Positions 1 to 9,393 of a stretch of DNA of 64,000 nucleotides are shown here, piece after piece. The position numbers and the translations under genes are program-made. Within the stretch, counting starts at the first letter, position 1. Each line of letters starts with the position of its first letter. The notes beneath the pieces are model-generated. The model was not told where the DNA came from and searched no databases. It was given only the letters and a program-made list of their open reading frames with translations. This DNA comes from Saprospiraceae bacterium (lineage in GTDB: Bacteria; Bacteroidota; Bacteroidia; Chitinophagales; Saprospiraceae): assembly GCA_016722295.1 (NCBI GenBank), contig JADKGL010000010.1, positions 1 through 64,000 on the forward strand. Reading direction: 5' to 3'.

Positions 1-359
1 TTTCTATCCTTTGATCGTTTATGGGGAGACTTATGAAACATGAGTAGAGATGCCCGAAAATGGACATCTTTTGAGTACCACATTTTAGTGGAAAGATCAT
101 GAATTCAATGAGACATTAAATCAATTGACAAAAGATGCCTACAGTAGTTTATTGGGCTCTGGTTATTCGAGAATTGATATCGACAAAGGAGTACTGATGG
201 AAAATTGTTTGTATTGAGCTGATGCACATGTGGAATTAGTGAAGATGAAATTTTACATCTATTGGAGCTATACTAAGAGTATCAAAAATTAGTTTCACCG
301 AGTTATGTCGTCAAATTTTAGAAGACACACTCATCAATCAACATAGCTTATATTTATGA
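1..359 (+). pseudogene. ATP-grasp ligase (D-Ala-D-Ala ligase-like), C-terminal remnant, frame-broken
   Basis: No single frame is open, but pieces in the three plus frames join into the end of an ATP-grasp ligase. MPENGHLLSTTF (about 50-95) is followed by FNETLNQLTKDAYSSLLGSG (about 107-172), then EVNAHVGISEDE and FTSIGAILRVSKISFTELCR, ending HSLYL and TGA at 357-359. The EVNA/EVNP type motif is the Mg-binding end of the ATP-grasp fold. At least four frame changes are needed. The stop overlaps the ATG of the next gene (ATGA at 356-359), so the two were translationally coupled and probably act together. The 5' part lies outside the window. Whether this is decay or poor consensus sequence cannot be decided here; family assignment is fairly sure, substrate unknown. 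Confidence 0.6.
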
Positions 360-1774
360 AAGTATGCATACTTCAAGCTGATTATTCTACTACATCTGTA
401 GATTATAAAATTAGGATCCTCCTAGGGATCTCTTGTTCTTATTGTAAAGAGCATGAAGTGGATCATATTTTTTAAATAAACTGACCACTTACAAGCAACT
501 CTAAAATCTTGTAAAAAACTACGTTATTTTTTTATGAATCTGTGCGGGCATTCTATTTAGATTGGGAAGTACCGTCAATTGACGTTATACATAGCTTAGA
601 ATTATTAAATTTACCCTATACAGGTCTAGTGCATTGCTCTACGATCCTTCAAAATATTGATGAAATATGTTGCCGATTGTGCAGGTGTTAAGACACCAAA
701 TTATTTTATTGTCAATAATATAGAGGACGTAGCAACAGGTGATTTGCCAATTTCTTTCCCAATGTTTGTCAAGCCTTCTAAAGCAGGAGATAGTTTAGGT
801 ATCGATGATTCTTCATTGGTTCACGACAGAAAATCTTGGTAAAGAAAATCGCTATCTCCTACCATTTTATTCTGATATTATGGTAGAAGAGTATATTGCT
901 GGACGCGAATTTACAGTATTAGTCTCAGCAGATCCATTATCAACCAACGATACAAAATCGTATAAACCGATAGAGTATTTTTCCAGAAGGGAAAGAATTT
1001 AAAACCTATTCATTAAAAACATACGACTTACATGGCGAAGCGAATATCCCTTGCAATAATCCTGCTTTGGAATCTCAACTGAGCAAACATTCAATAGATA
1101 TCTTCAAAGGTTTTAACGGTGTAGGATATGCTCGACTAGATTTTAGGTAAATGAGGTTAAACCATGTTTATTTTTAGAAATCAATTTTACTTTAGTGTTT
1201 TCTATAAGGACGGTTATGAAGGCTCTACAGACTATATCCTAAAACACCTCTGATCCCGATGGCCAAAGAGGTTTTACTACATATAATAAAAGAGGGAATA
1301 CACAGACATCAGTTGAAACAAAAAAAATATCAGCTCTTGCGAAATTCAATCTCTGGTTATGGAATATATGCAAGGCAAGATATTAAGCAGGCGATATTAT
1401 TTTTCAAGGAGAAGGACGACCACAGCGTATCATTTCTAAAAATATATGGAAGAGCACTGGACTGAAGAAGAGAAAAAGTATTCAAAAACTATGCCTATCC
1501 TATAAGTAATGAAGTCTATATCCTATGGGATTCAGATCCTAAAGAATGGGCACCACAAAATCACAGCTGCATGGCAAATTGCCACTATGAAGGTTTGAAT
1601 GTAGTCGCCAGTGTACCTATAAAAGCTGGGGAGGAACTTACCTTGACTATTCTTACCTATTGAATGATTATGCTGAATCGTTCGATTGCACATGCAACAC
1701 AAGTAAAATGCAAGGGGGGAAAATCCAAGGCAAAAGAACAATTCAATCTCGACACAGAACCTTCCAAAAGCTAA
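356..1774 (+). pseudogene. ATP-grasp ligase fused to SET-domain methyltransferase, frame-broken
   Basis: Translation starts MKVCILQADYSTTSVDYK at 356 and leaves frame after about 20 codons. Later blocks restore an ATP-grasp protein resembling D-Ala-D-Ala ligase: DWEVPSIDVIHSLELLNLPY (about 558-618), MKYVADCAGVKTPNYFIVNN (from 660), ISFPMFVKPSKAGDSLGIDD, ENRYLLPFYSDIMVEEYIAG and FNGVGYARLDFR (about 1110-1150). After a linker a SET domain follows in the same direction: SGYGIYARQDIKQ (about 1350), NEVYILWDSDPKEWAPQ, NHSCMANCHYEGLNVV (about 1560-1610) and IKAGEELT, then a cysteine-containing post-SET-like tail and TAA at 1772. NHSCxxNC is the SAM/substrate-binding core of SET lysine methyltransferases. 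At least six frame changes occur. The one-gene fusion is inferred because no start or stop cluster separates the halves. Confidence 0.6.
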
Positions 1775-1964
1775 AATCTGACAAAATCAACACTTTACAT
1801 ATTAAATATATAATATATGTATAATAAAATGCTAATAAAGGTTAATTTTCATTTAATAGCTTGGGTAATCTCGTAAAAATAAAAGAATTTTGAGCTTTCT
1901 TGTGACGCAGCTAAAGAATTTGCGTCGTAGAGATGTTAACTTTCAAAATAATCCTTATTTAAAT

Positions 1965-2921
1965 ATGAAAAATTTAGTACTTTTAGCTTTACTTTTCTTA
2001 GGAGTAAATGCATTCGCACAAACAACTTCATCTGACATTCCATTTTCTGACCTTCCACCGACAAATGAATTCGGTAAATGTTACGCAAAATGTCGTACCT
2101 GATGTTTGTGAGACTTTTGATGTTCAAGTTTTAGTTCGTCCTGAAACTAAAAAACTATCTAAAGTTCCAGCAAGATATGAGACACAAACTGAAAGAGTGA
2201 TGATTAAAGAAGGATCTAGCTATTTCAAAACTGTGCCTGCTACTTTTAAAACTGAAACTGAGCAAATCTTAGTTGAAGGTGAGAAAAAAGTAGTTAGAAC
2301 TGTTCCTGCAAAATACAAAACAGAATCTAAGCAAGTATTGGTAAGCGAAGCTCAAGGTTCTTGGGTTAAGAAAAAAAGAGCTCCAAACTGTTTATCTCAA
2401 AACCCAGACGATTGTTATATCGTATGTTATGAGCAAATTCCTGCTAAATACAGAACTGAGACAAATACATATGAAGTATCTCCTGCTACAACTACAGAAG
2501 ATGTAATACCAGCTAGATATACTACATTATCTAAAAAAGTATTGGATCAACCAGCTCGCACTATTGAAGTGCCTATCGAGCCAGTTTACAAAACTATAAC
2601 AAGAAGAGTATTAGTTGAGCCTGAAACTGTTCGTGAAGAAGTTGTTCCAGCTACTTATAAGACTGTAAAGGAAAGAAGATTGGTTAGAACTGGTGGATTC
2701 ACAGTTTGGACTGAAATCCTTTGCGAAAGCAAAACAACAAACTCAAAATTATCAGCAGTTCAATCAGCTTTACAAGCAAAAGGTTACAATGTAGGTGGAG
2801 TTGATGGCAAAATGGGTTTAAAACTCAGACTGCATTAAAGCAATATCAAACAGATATGGGATTACCTACAGGAAATCTTAATATTGAGACATTGAAGTCT
2901 TTAGGTATCGATGTTGAATAA
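1965..2921 (+). pseudogene. Secreted VPAxYkT-repeat protein with C-terminal peptidoglycan-binding domain, two frameshifts
   Basis: The start MKNLVLLALLFLGVNAFAQ at 1965 is a clear signal peptide. The frame is lost near 2093-2095, where one extra base would be needed out or two in, and is regained in the frame that runs to 2838. The body holds about eight copies of a 20-25 residue unit with core VPA(K/R)Y(K/E)TxTxxVLV, for instance TVPAKYKTESKQVLV. The end is a PG_binding_1-like domain (KLSAVQSALQAKGYNVGGVD). A second indel at the AAAA run near 2820 cuts it; one added A restores TALKQYQTDMGLPTGNLN and a stop at 2919-2921. The protein is probably periplasmic or outer-membrane and cell-wall associated; the role of the repeats is unknown. 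Single-base indels could be sequencing errors. Confidence 0.65.
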
Positions 2922-2949
2922 TTTTTAGAATTACATAATAAATTATCAG

Positions 2950-2979
2950 AATAGAGCTCTTCATTTGAGGAGCTCTATT
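2950..2979. terminator. Hairpin between convergent genes
   Basis: A perfect 10-bp inverted repeat (AATAGAGCTC at 2950-2959, GAGCTCTATT at 2970-2979) with a 10-nt loop lies between the ends of the repeat protein (plus) and pyrophosphatase (minus). It starts 29 bp after one stop and 4 bp after the other, as expected for a bidirectional terminator. There is no long T tract on either side. Confidence 0.6.
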
Positions 2980-2982
2980 CCT

Positions 2983-3508
2983 TTAGTAAGTCATACTATA
3001 TCTTTCTATAGCAGCTTGGATTACTTTTAAGGCTTGCTCTCTATCGTAAAATTCACCAACAACATGTTTGCCTTCTAGAACAGTATATTGTTGAAAAATG
3101 TTGGATTTCCTTTTCAAGAAAATTGGCACATCTTCAATATTGTTATATTCATTTACACTAGGGTCTGTACAAAAGGACAGCAATAATTTTATCATCTCCT
3201 TCTCCCCTATCATTCATCCTCAACATACCAATCGGCCGTGCATAAACTAAACAAAGCGGTTCAACTTCCACTTGAGTAAGTAATAATAAATCCAAAGGAT
3301 CGCCATCCTCTCCAAGTGTCTTAGGAAAAATCCCATAATTGATGGGATAGACAAATGAAGTAGACAATACTCGATCCAATTTCAAAAGCCCTGATTTCTT
3401 ATCGATCTCATACTTGGCTTTCATTCCTCTTGAAATTTCAATTACCCCATTTATTTCAGAGCCATTGAACTCATGGTCAATACCATGCCATGGATGTGCG
3501 ATGAACAT
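2983..3508 (-). pseudogene. ppa: Inorganic pyrophosphatase, frameshifted
   Basis: The N-terminal part (MFIAHPWHGIDHEFN, VIEISRGMKAKYEIDK, VYPINYGIFPKTLGEDGDPL, IGMLRMNDRGEGDDKIIAV) is a family I soluble pyrophosphatase with the acidic GDPLD and DDK residues of the active site, which hydrolyses PPi to phosphate in the cytoplasm. The frame breaks at a four-base A run on the plus strand (3171-3174); removing one base restores IAVLCTDPSVNEYNNIEDVP. Inside the second half a short stretch reads FLKRKSNIF where the shifted frame gives FLEKEIQHF, the usual family sequence, so two further compensating indels are likely. The enzyme is usually essential, which argues for sequence errors over true loss unless another pyrophosphatase exists elsewhere. 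It is followed by the hairpin at 2950-2979. Confidence 0.75.
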
Positions 3509-3551
3509 ATTTACTAGAATTTTATTATAAATTGATTAAGAATAAACTGAC

Positions 3552-4896
3552 GTGAAATTAATTAATTCTCAACTATTTTATGCCTTGCCTTGTATAGTTG
3601 CTTCAATCTTCTATCTTGTTCAAAAAAAATACATCTGTGTTTCAAAACGAATCATTACCGACAACTATTGGAAATTCAAATTATCCATACCAATTCACAT
3701 TACAGCGACTGATTTAAATTCTATGATAAACAAATTGGTTGAGAAACATTTTTCTATACCAATGGTATTAGATAATGGTTATCGAATTAAAATCCAAGTT
3801 CAAAAAAATATTACATTCAACGCAAACAACAACCAAATACAATACGGAATACCAATTGCAATTGAAATATATCCCTCAGCAGAAATAAGCTCTGTGAAAG
3901 CCGATGGTATCATTTTAATAGAATTGTCTACATTCTTAAATTTGCTTAACAATAAAATAGTAAGTAAAACGGAGTATACAAAGCACTCATGGATTCAGAC
4001 TCCTCTCTTAAAATCATTGGAATACCAATTCCAATCGGCCCTATAGCAGAAGCCTTTATAAATAAATTTAAACCCAAATTATGCAGGACAATAGATGAAA
4101 ATATTGCAAAATCATTAGATGCAAATGCTATAAAATCAAAATTGGACGCATTCTTTATGAATCCTCTTTTTACTACAGAAGACAATATCATTGGGCTTTA
4201 TGCTAGTCCAAGCCAATTTGCCATAGGACCATTTTCCATGCAACACGATGAACTAATTATTCCTGTACTCATAGATGGTGAAGCAGTCATCGCTGAAAAA
4301 AAACCACTAGATCTAATTAATATTCTCAATTTTGAAATGCAACCAGCCTATGATGATATTTCAGAATTACAAATACAATCTAGAATTCCTATGCAATATA
4401 TTGAGCAACTTTGTCGCGAAGGAATGGAAAATCAAACTTTTGGCTCAAGTTTTACAAAAATAATAGTCCAAAAATCAAACTCGATGGATATAAAGAAACT
4501 TTACAAGTTAAAATAAATACAATTGGTGCTTATAATGGTGAATTACAATTGAGTTTTATTCCAAAATTTAACTCAATCAAAAAAAATATCCAACTTGAAG
4601 ATTTTCGATTGACATCAATCTCTGGCAAAAAAATTGAAAAAACTATCTTCAATCTGATACACGGACTTGTACAAAGTAAACTTAAATCAACTATGGAAGA
4701 TTTTTTTAATAATACTATTCAAGATTATGTAATATCCATTATCACACTTTTGGAAGGAAAAGAAATTATGCCTGCCTATACTTTAAAAGGAAAATTACTC
4801 GATTACAATATTTCAAAATTAGAAATATCAGATTCCAGAATGTACTTTAATTTGACTAGTAAATTTAGTGGACAATTGAGTGTAAGAGAGTTTTAG
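3552..4896 (+). pseudogene. DUF4403-like membrane-anchored protein, split in three frames
   Basis: Three overlapping open frames (3552-4046, 3989-4516, 4411-4896) read as one protein of about 450 residues. It opens with a GTG start and a membrane anchor (LFYALPCIVASIFYLVQKK), then has beta-rich sequence with SIPIHITATDLNSMINKLVE and, later, LKGKLLDYNISKLEISDSRM. This layout resembles the DUF4403 family of Bacteroidota, whose function is not known; membership is from memory of the family pattern and moderately sure. The frame changes fall in about 4000-4046 and about 4440-4510. It is the last of the run of five interrupted genes at this end of the window. Confidence 0.5.
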
Positions 4897-4972
4897 GAAG
4901 TAATAACATATTAATTCATTCAACATCTAATTGTGGCATACGTAAAAAGCAATTTAATCTTTTTCAAAATAC

Positions 4973-5003
4973 TTGCTAAATCAAACTAAAAATAATACAT
5001 TTG
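4973..5003 (+). promoter_or_regulatory. Bacteroidota-type promoter for the DinB-like gene
   Basis: TTG at 4973-4975 and TACATTTG at 4996-5003 are separated by 20 bp, matching the -33 TTG / -7 TAnnTTTG consensus of the Bacteroidota primary sigma factor. The coding start at 5076 follows at 72 bp. Confidence 0.65.
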
Positions 5004-5075
5004 TAGACTAAAACTAATTTCTTAACTTTCAAGTTAAAAGTATAACTATTAAATGGATGCTAAAATCGACAATAA

Positions 5076-5591
5076 ATGACAACCCTAGAAAAAAACTATG
5101 TAAAAGTTGAGCTAATCGGAAGTGTAGATGCACTATTAGCAGAATATAGAAAAGCTATAAACGAGCTTATCTGTGTAATCGAACCCATAAGCGAAAAACA
5201 ACTTTCCTTTGTAATTGATCATACAACAACTGACGAAGATTGCAAATCAATTCAGACAATCTTGACACATGTTATTTGCTCAGGCTATGGTTATATCATT
5301 TATATCGAAAATTACCTCGGCACGAATAAACCGCGTCTTGATAAAATCACATACGAGAATGTAAACAATTATATTGAGCAATTAAATTTAATGTTTGAAT
5401 ATTCGCTAAATTTCTTCCAAGAGAATTCCAATTTAGAAATAGAACAATTAGACAACACAAAAAAAATTAATGTAATTTGGGGACAACAGTACGATATTGA
5501 GCAATTAGTAGAACATGCAATTGTACATATCTTAAGACACAGACGTCAAATAGAAAAATTTATAAAACACGAAAACATGCAAAAAGAATAA
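5076..5591 (+). CDS. DinB/YfiT-like four-helix protein
   Basis: This 171-residue protein has the size and helical pattern of the DinB-like superfamily, with the histidines that usually form its metal triad: one in ILTHVICSGYGY (about residue 70) and two in EHAIVHILRHRRQIEKF near the C-terminus. Family members are metal-binding proteins, some of them bacillithiol- or mycothiol-dependent transferases; the substrate here is unknown. It is the first intact gene after the broken cluster and has its own promoter at 4973-5003. The stop lies 107 bp before the next gene on the same strand. Confidence 0.7.
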   Translation: MTTLEKNYVKVELIGSVDALLAEYRKAINELICVIEPISEKQLSFVIDHTTTDEDCKSIQTILTHVICSGYGYIIYIENYLGTNKPRLDKITYENVNNYIEQLNLMFEYSLNFFQENSNLEIEQLDNTKKINVIWGQQYDIEQLVEHAIVHILRHRRQIEKFIKHENMQKE

Positions 5592-5660
5592 TACGAAACT
5601 ATTAGCAATATTGAATAAACAACACTTCGAATACACTACTATGATAAAAAGTCAACTAGT

Positions 5661-5668
5661 TATGTTTG
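5661..5668 (+). promoter_or_regulatory. -7 element TATGTTTG
   Basis: TATGTTTG fits TAnnTTTG and lies 31 bp before the start of the membrane protein at 5699. No TTG is seen at the matching -33 position, so only the -7 half is supported. Confidence 0.35.
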
Positions 5669-5698
5669 AAATCAATAATCGCAAATAAATGAGATCAT

Positions 5699-7135
5699 AT
5701 GAATAAAAAATATATTTACTATTTCTTATTTGCGGCAATTCTTACCGATGTGACTTATTCATTTTTGCAGCATTATAGCATGCCACTGGATGGTGACTTG
5801 GCTGGAGGAATTGTTCCAGCAGAAGATGTAAAACGAATATTAAAAGACCCATTCGGTATATCAGTCATAACTGAAAATGCAATTTATCCAAATCCAAATC
5901 GCTACTTTGCACATTGGGCCTTTTATACATTCTTTAATAATGCGCCTCAGTTGATCCAAAATTTTGTAACACCAATAGACAGCGTATATATTTCGGCAGC
6001 TATTGCCAAAACTTGTATTCAACTATTAATTATTGTTTTATTAGCACTTTATATTATTGGTCGAAAAAATTTGTTTAATTCAGATTTTTTAATTACCACA
6101 ACACTGCTTGTTCCACTTTTTCAAACAAATGGTTATAGAAGTTACATGGGTATTATTGACCCTTCAATCACGTACACATTTTTCTATGCATTACCATGCG
6201 CGTTACTTTTATTATTCTATCTTCCTTTTTTTTTCGACTCATACTATGGGATGACATTAATGAAGAAACCTATTCTAAAAACATTCGTCTTTATTTTAGC
6301 CATTATCGTTGTTTTTAATGGTGCGTTAAACCCTGGTATCATCTTAACAATTACAATATTGCTGATTGCTAATGCTTTCTTTAAAACAGATACTAATTTA
6401 TTATTATACAAAAGAGTATTTCAAGTCTTTACTAATGTTCCGAAGACAATGTTATTTTGCACAGTATTTGTAAGTTTGTTAAGTTTATATGCTATCTATA
6501 TAGGGACAAATAATTCTATATTCTTAGGCGAAACAATATCTCTTGCAGAAAGGTACTCCAGAATTCCAAAGGGATTAATGAATATTGTCACTCAAAAAAT
6601 GGCTATTTCAATATTTCTACTTATTATAAGCATTAATATTTATTTATTACGAAGAAATATTGTAAATGAAGAAATAAATAGATCTCTTCGCTTATTTAGC
6701 TGGATCGGGCTATTTTCACTTTTATATATTATATTCTTACCACTTGGTGGTTATAAAGATTATAGACCCTACATATTGCGATATGATACAATAATGCCTA
6801 TAACAATTGGCCTCATTTTTATCTATGCTAAGTCAAGTTTTCAGTTATTAAAACTCTTTGAAGGCAAAAGAAAGAACTCATATATCTTATTCATTGCATT
6901 AACTACTATAATTTTTTCATACGCAGACAAACCCGAGTTTAATAAAAATAAATGTGAAGCAATGGCATTAGAAAAAATATCCAAATCCAATACTAAAATA
7001 GTCTATATTGAAAATGATTGCACCATTCTATCATGGACCAAAATTTTAGATTCTGAGAAGTCTACACTTAATGGACAATTATTGCAGATATGGAATATTG
7101 CAAATGAAAGCAAGAAATATTATCAGAACAAATAA
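5699..7135 (+). CDS. Polytopic membrane protein of unknown function
   Basis: A 478-residue protein with about ten hydrophobic helices spread from residue 1 to about 410 (for example LLIIVLLALYIIG, TFVFILAIIVVFNGALNPG, MAISIFLLIISINIYLL). A long loop after the first helix is rich in aspartate, proline and asparagine (PLDGDLAGGIVPAEDVKRIL, then ENAIYPNPNRYFAHW). The last 60 residues, with a cysteine pair, appear to be outside the membrane. An acidic first loop in a protein with this helix count recalls GT-C glycosyltransferases or O-antigen type enzymes, but I see no motif that proves it. It stands alone, convergent with the operon ending at 7271. Confidence 0.6.
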   Translation: MNKKYIYYFLFAAILTDVTYSFLQHYSMPLDGDLAGGIVPAEDVKRILKDPFGISVITENAIYPNPNRYFAHWAFYTFFNNAPQLIQNFVTPIDSVYISAAIAKTCIQLLIIVLLALYIIGRKNLFNSDFLITTTLLVPLFQTNGYRSYMGIIDPSITYTFFYALPCALLLLFYLPFFFDSYYGMTLMKKPILKTFVFILAIIVVFNGALNPGIILTITILLIANAFFKTDTNLLLYKRVFQVFTNVPKTMLFCTVFVSLLSLYAIYIGTNNSIFLGETISLAERYSRIPKGLMNIVTQKMAISIFLLIISINIYLLRRNIVNEEINRSLRLFSWIGLFSLLYIIFLPLGGYKDYRPYILRYDTIMPITIGLIFIYAKSSFQLLKLFEGKRKNSYILFIALTTIIFSYADKPEFNKNKCEAMALEKISKSNTKIVYIENDCTILSWTKILDSEKSTLNGQLLQIWNIANESKKYYQNK

Positions 7136-7270
7136 ATGTCATTAGCACAACGCTAAAAAGAATAATGAAAACAGCAACTTGAAATAACATAGAATTCTCT
7201 ATTCGACATATTCGCACTAGGGCGCACTGTAATATTATGCTGCTTCTGTAATTATAAAAAAATATTAGTA

Positions 7271-8785
7271 CTACCCTTTTAGTTTTACATAATCAATCTT
7301 AGAATGATGTCGAGGATCTCTCGGAATATGAGTCATAAACTTTACTCTAGAAATGATAGGAAATTTGGTCTTGATTTCTTGTTCAATTCTTTTGTTATCA
7401 CTTTCAGGCTTTGACTGAATAACACAAATTATTTCTCCGTCATTTTTAAGAATTGTTCCGAGTTCTACACTTGAAATCCGTCCAAGTTTTTCTTCAAAAA
7501 CAAATGGACTAATTAGTTTTCCTTCGCAATGAATCAATTGCTTACATCTGCCCGTAAGGAAGAGTCTGTTATTCTCATCGAAATAGCCACTATCACCTGT
7601 GCGATGCCAAACCGACTTTTCTGTGATAATCTTATTCTGCTTTTCAGCAACTTCATTATCTAGATAATTTCGAAGCACATGAGGTCCTTTAACAATAATT
7701 TCTCCTATAGAATTTTGTTTCAGTTCTAAATTCTCCAATTCTATTTCATTTAATTTATGCAATTCGTGATCTAGCACTGGGATTATTTTAACATTAGTAT
7801 AGTGATGAATTGATCCAACTGCTAATCCTTGAAACTCATTCAAATTATAATAATCCAAAAATTCTTCAGCGAGTATAGAACTTATTGGCTCAGCTTCAGT
7901 CGAACCATACACAATGCGAATTATTGCATCCGGAAAAGCAAGTTTAATGATCTCAACAGTTTTAGGATAACATGGTGCACCTCCTATAATAATACTCCTC
8001 AGTTTACTTTCTTGATTTGTTTCTAATAAATAGTGAGCATACCGCTCGGCAAAAAAAGGTGAACAAGACAATGAATAAATCTTGTGATAAACCATTTGAT
8101 TATGAATTCTTTTTGAATCCATATTTTTTAATTTTTTAAGATTGGTATCAGGAATTATGGTTGTTTTTCCTAGTCCAAGATTGATCATCAAGACGATAGG
8201 TAGACTTGTCATATCTGAATTTTGAATATTCAAGTCTATATAGATTTTTAAAGCTTCAAATTGATTTTGCAGCATTGAATAAGTGCGTATCGCTGCCTTA
8301 GGCTTGCCTGTGCTGCCTGTACTAAAAGTAATCAATACAGGATCATCTTTAGATACTGCTGCAATATCTACATTAACATAATTATTATTGCTTTCACTTG
8401 GCATAATTTTTAACTTAATGGATCGCAATCCTTTTATAAACCAAGCTAAAATTTGTCCCTTCCACGTTGCAATTAAAGCTTTACATTTTGCAGTTTCAGC
8501 TGCTTCATTCAATCGTCGAACCGAAGACCATTCATCGAGAAAAACTGGAATGGCTCCAAGATGAAACAATGCCAGAATAATTCGATACAATTCAATACTC
8601 ATAGGAACAAAAACTAGCACTTTATCCCCTTTCCGAATTCCCTTTTTATGATATGAGGCGGCTGTTTGTTGTACTTGATTAGAGAGCTCAAAATAAGTAA
8701 TACTTCTCTTCTTACTTACTATAGCCAACTGCTTTGGATGTAGTATGGCTTGATTATAAAATTGATTCACTAGATTTCCTTCCAT
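7271..8785 (-). CDS. AMP-forming acyl-CoA synthetase/ligase family
   Basis: The protein (504 residues from the ATG at 8785; a TTG at 8806 would overlap the previous gene) carries the ANL-superfamily motifs in order: ITFSTGSTGKPKAAIRT (P-loop), VYGSTEAEPIS, HRTGDSGYFDENNRLFLTGR with the ribose-binding aspartate, and a C-terminal HHSKIDYVKL with the usual catalytic lysine. It activates a carboxylic acid as acyl-AMP and then passes it to CoA or another acceptor. It is the last gene of the eight-gene operon, so it may charge the acid joined to that pathway's product. No carrier protein gene is next to it. The substrate cannot be read from the sequence. Confidence 0.85.
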   Translation of the reverse strand: MEGNLVNQFYNQAILHPKQLAIVSKKRSITYFELSNQVQQTAASYHKKGIRKGDKVLVFVPMSIELYRIILALFHLGAIPVFLDEWSSVRRLNEAAETAKCKALIATWKGQILAWFIKGLRSIKLKIMPSESNNNYVNVDIAAVSKDDPVLITFSTGSTGKPKAAIRTYSMLQNQFEALKIYIDLNIQNSDMTSLPIVLMINLGLGKTTIIPDTNLKKLKNMDSKRIHNQMVYHKIYSLSCSPFFAERYAHYLLETNQESKLRSIIIGGAPCYPKTVEIIKLAFPDAIIRIVYGSTEAEPISSILAEEFLDYYNLNEFQGLAVGSIHHYTNVKIIPVLDHELHKLNEIELENLELKQNSIGEIIVKGPHVLRNYLDNEVAEKQNKIITEKSVWHRTGDSGYFDENNRLFLTGRCKQLIHCEGKLISPFVFEEKLGRISSVELGTILKNDGEIICVIQSKPESDNKRIEQEIKTKFPIISRVKFMTHIPRDPRHHSKIDYVKLKG

Positions 8786-8793
8786 TAACAATG

Positions 8794-9393
8794 CTATATT
8801 GAACAAACTGATTTTTCCTCTATTTCAACTACTATTTTTATATTCGACAAATTTTGTTTAAAAATGTCATGAATCCTATATGCAACAAGATATGTCTTCA
8901 TATCATTCAAAAGTCCACACATCTCTTTTTTGTAAAAAAGTCTAAAAATAAGCTTTGTCTCATTTGGTCCAATTTGATCATAAATTTGCTCAGTAAGTAA
9001 GCCTCCTGCTGTAATTGTAAAATTCTTAAAATTGTAAATAGCCAATTGTCTTTTTTTATTAGGTTTAACCTCTGTAATAACTTCATCCCAATAGGCATTA
9101 TCCAACTGCACATCCTTAACAAAACATCGTCTAATGCTATTTACACTTCCATCTAAACAAGTGTCAGCATTAAGAGGAATAATATCCTTCACAAAAACAG
9201 ACCACTTACTGGCATTTTTGCTATTCCCCAAGTAAGTAAAAACTTCTTCGATAGGTTTGCAAATCAATATTTCATTCCTAATCTCTTTGATCTCCGAATC
9301 ATAAGTCTTATAAGGACTAAAGAAAACAAAGGCAAAACAAATTATAAACAAAACAACTAATGTACCTAACACTACTTTAAACCGATTTCGCAT
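8794..9393 (-). CDS. Membrane-anchored SRPBCC (START-like) protein
   Basis: A 199-residue protein with an N-terminal helix (VVLGTLVVLFIICFAFVFF) followed by a START/polyketide-cyclase-like domain. The typical opening NEILICKPIEEVFTYLGNSK NASKW corresponds to the I-xAP-xExVF-xYL-xdp xnxxxW pattern of the SRPBCC fold. The long C-terminal helix (MKTYLVAYRIHDIFKQNLSN) closes the ligand pocket in this fold. Such proteins bind or reshape hydrophobic ligands such as lipids, polyketides or isoprenoids, fitting an operon that makes a lipid-like product. It overlaps the gene before it by 17 bp. Confidence 0.65.
   Translation of the reverse strand: MRNRFKVVLGTLVVLFIICFAFVFFSPYKTYDSEIKEIRNEILICKPIEEVFTYLGNSKNASKWSVFVKDIIPLNADTCLDGSVNSIRRCFVKDVQLDNAYWDEVITEVKPNKKRQLAIYNFKNFTITAGGLLTEQIYDQIGPNETKLIFRLFYKKEMCGLLNDMKTYLVAYRIHDIFKQNLSNIKIVVEIEEKSVCSI

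Noticed and set aside
1532..1741. Minus-strand open frame in the SET region
   Set aside because: It is the shadow of the SET-domain coding sequence with its cysteine-rich motifs read backwards.
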